This document shows positions 5,035 to 5,374 of a DNA stretch of 5,374 bases, in pieces. This DNA is from Candidatus Bathyarchaeota archaeon JdFR-04 (GTDB lineage Archaea; Thermoproteota; Bathyarchaeia; Bathyarchaeales; UBA233), in the NCBI GenBank assembly GCA_002010925.1, contig MTLR01000178.1, positions 1 through 5,374 on the forward strand, read 5' to 3'. The notes below the pieces were generated by a model. That model saw nothing but the letters and a program-made list of their open reading frames with translations. It made no database searches and was not told the DNA's origin. The stretch's first letter is position 1. Each line of letters starts with the position of its first letter. The position numbers were made by a program, and so were the translations under genes.

Positions 5035-5374
5035 AAGCAAGCATAATGCATTTGAGGGATTGGTTTTGTCCTGTTCGTTGCTTTCTATTCCATTCTTTCC
5101 AGACGGTGCTCACAAAATGTTTTAGCCTCAATTTTACCAAGTTGCTTTCTATCATATTTCCATCAAGCCATGCTCTGGGGTTTCCTGACTCGTTGGGTTG
5201 TAATAAAACTGCAGCAGTTCTGTATTCTAACTCACAGTATTCAGGCATTATGACATGAAAAGTCTTGTCACCGCCGGGGACGCTGCCGATGAGGATGAAA
5301 CCCTTAATCTTGTCCTTTTCTTTGCACCGAATTTTATACAGAGGTTTAAGTTCTTGTTTTCCCCAACTAACATC
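5000..5374 (-). CDS. Unrecognised gene, 3' part only (enters from right edge)
   Basis: This minus-strand frame is open from the right edge to a TGA at 5000-5002, giving 124 residues with the N-terminus missing. It begins with a polar beta-like segment (LYKIRCKEKDKIKGFILIGS at 12-31) followed by PGGDKTFHVIMPEYCELEY (33-51). The end is basic and hydrophobic (about 82-124). I do not recognise the family. An internal ATG at 5248 could give an 82-residue protein, but it has no ribosome binding site, and the frame upstream stays open with sensible composition. A continuing gene is therefore preferred. The gene overlaps the 3' end of the 119-residue protein gene by 35 bp, tail to tail. An open plus-strand frame at 5046-5258 is judged a shadow. 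The open frame is short enough that it could be chance, hence the moderate confidence. Confidence 0.5.
   Translation of the reverse strand, partial: DVSWGKQELKPLYKIRCKEKDKIKGFILIGSVPGGDKTFHVIMPEYCELEYRTAAVLLQPNESGNPRAWLDGNMIESNLVKLRLKHFVSTVWKEWNRKQRTGQNQSLKCIMLAFSRFLLQICMV

Noticed and set aside
5046..5258. Plus-strand open frame of 70 codons
   Set aside because: It is antisense to the minus-strand frame entering from the right edge. Its product is low in charge and Phe/Ser/Leu-rich, typical of a shadow frame.

Overview
The window looks archaeal. Several gene starts lack a bacterial-style Shine-Dalgarno site but have an AT-rich TATA-like box (form YTTAWA) about 25 to 45 bases upstream. The tRNA gene encodes its own 3' CCA. 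The serine peptidase resembles the cytoplasmic CubicO/Pab87 type known from Thermococcales. Base composition is moderate, with no obvious compositional islands. Bathyarchaeia or another thermoproteotal lineage would fit the gene content and promoter style, but that is an impression and not a demonstrated assignment.

Layout, left to right. (1) Positions 1-789, minus strand: a class I SAM-dependent methyltransferase whose 3' end lies outside the window. (2) Positions 984-1061, plus: an intronless tRNA-Asp(GUC). (3) Positions 1198-2415, plus: a DUF401 (COG1906) polytopic membrane protein, probably a transporter. (4) Positions 2540-3916, plus: a serine hydrolase of the beta-lactamase/CubicO fold with intact SxxK, YxN and HGG motifs, a C-terminal beta-rich domain and no signal peptide. 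(5) Positions 3924-4403, minus: a small unrecognised membrane protein, tail to tail with the peptidase and 7 bp from it. (6) Positions 4675-5034, plus: a conserved 119-residue protein of unknown function. (7) Positions 5000-5374, minus: the 3' part of an unrecognised gene entering from the right, overlapping the end of gene 6 by 35 bp.

The strand alternates often and most genes have their own TATA-like box, so the genes appear to be mostly single transcription units and not one operon. The only functional pairing the sequence suggests is the DUF401 membrane protein followed by the CubicO peptidase, which could be import plus cytoplasmic hydrolysis. Even there, a 124 bp gap with its own TATA-like box argues against obligatory co-transcription. 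I found no CRISPR array, insertion sequence, integrase, toxin-antitoxin pair or defence cassette, and no clear sign of a wholly new system. The best leads are the peptidase and its unknown substrate, the tryptophan-rich N-terminus of the methyltransferase, and the small unknown genes at the right end.
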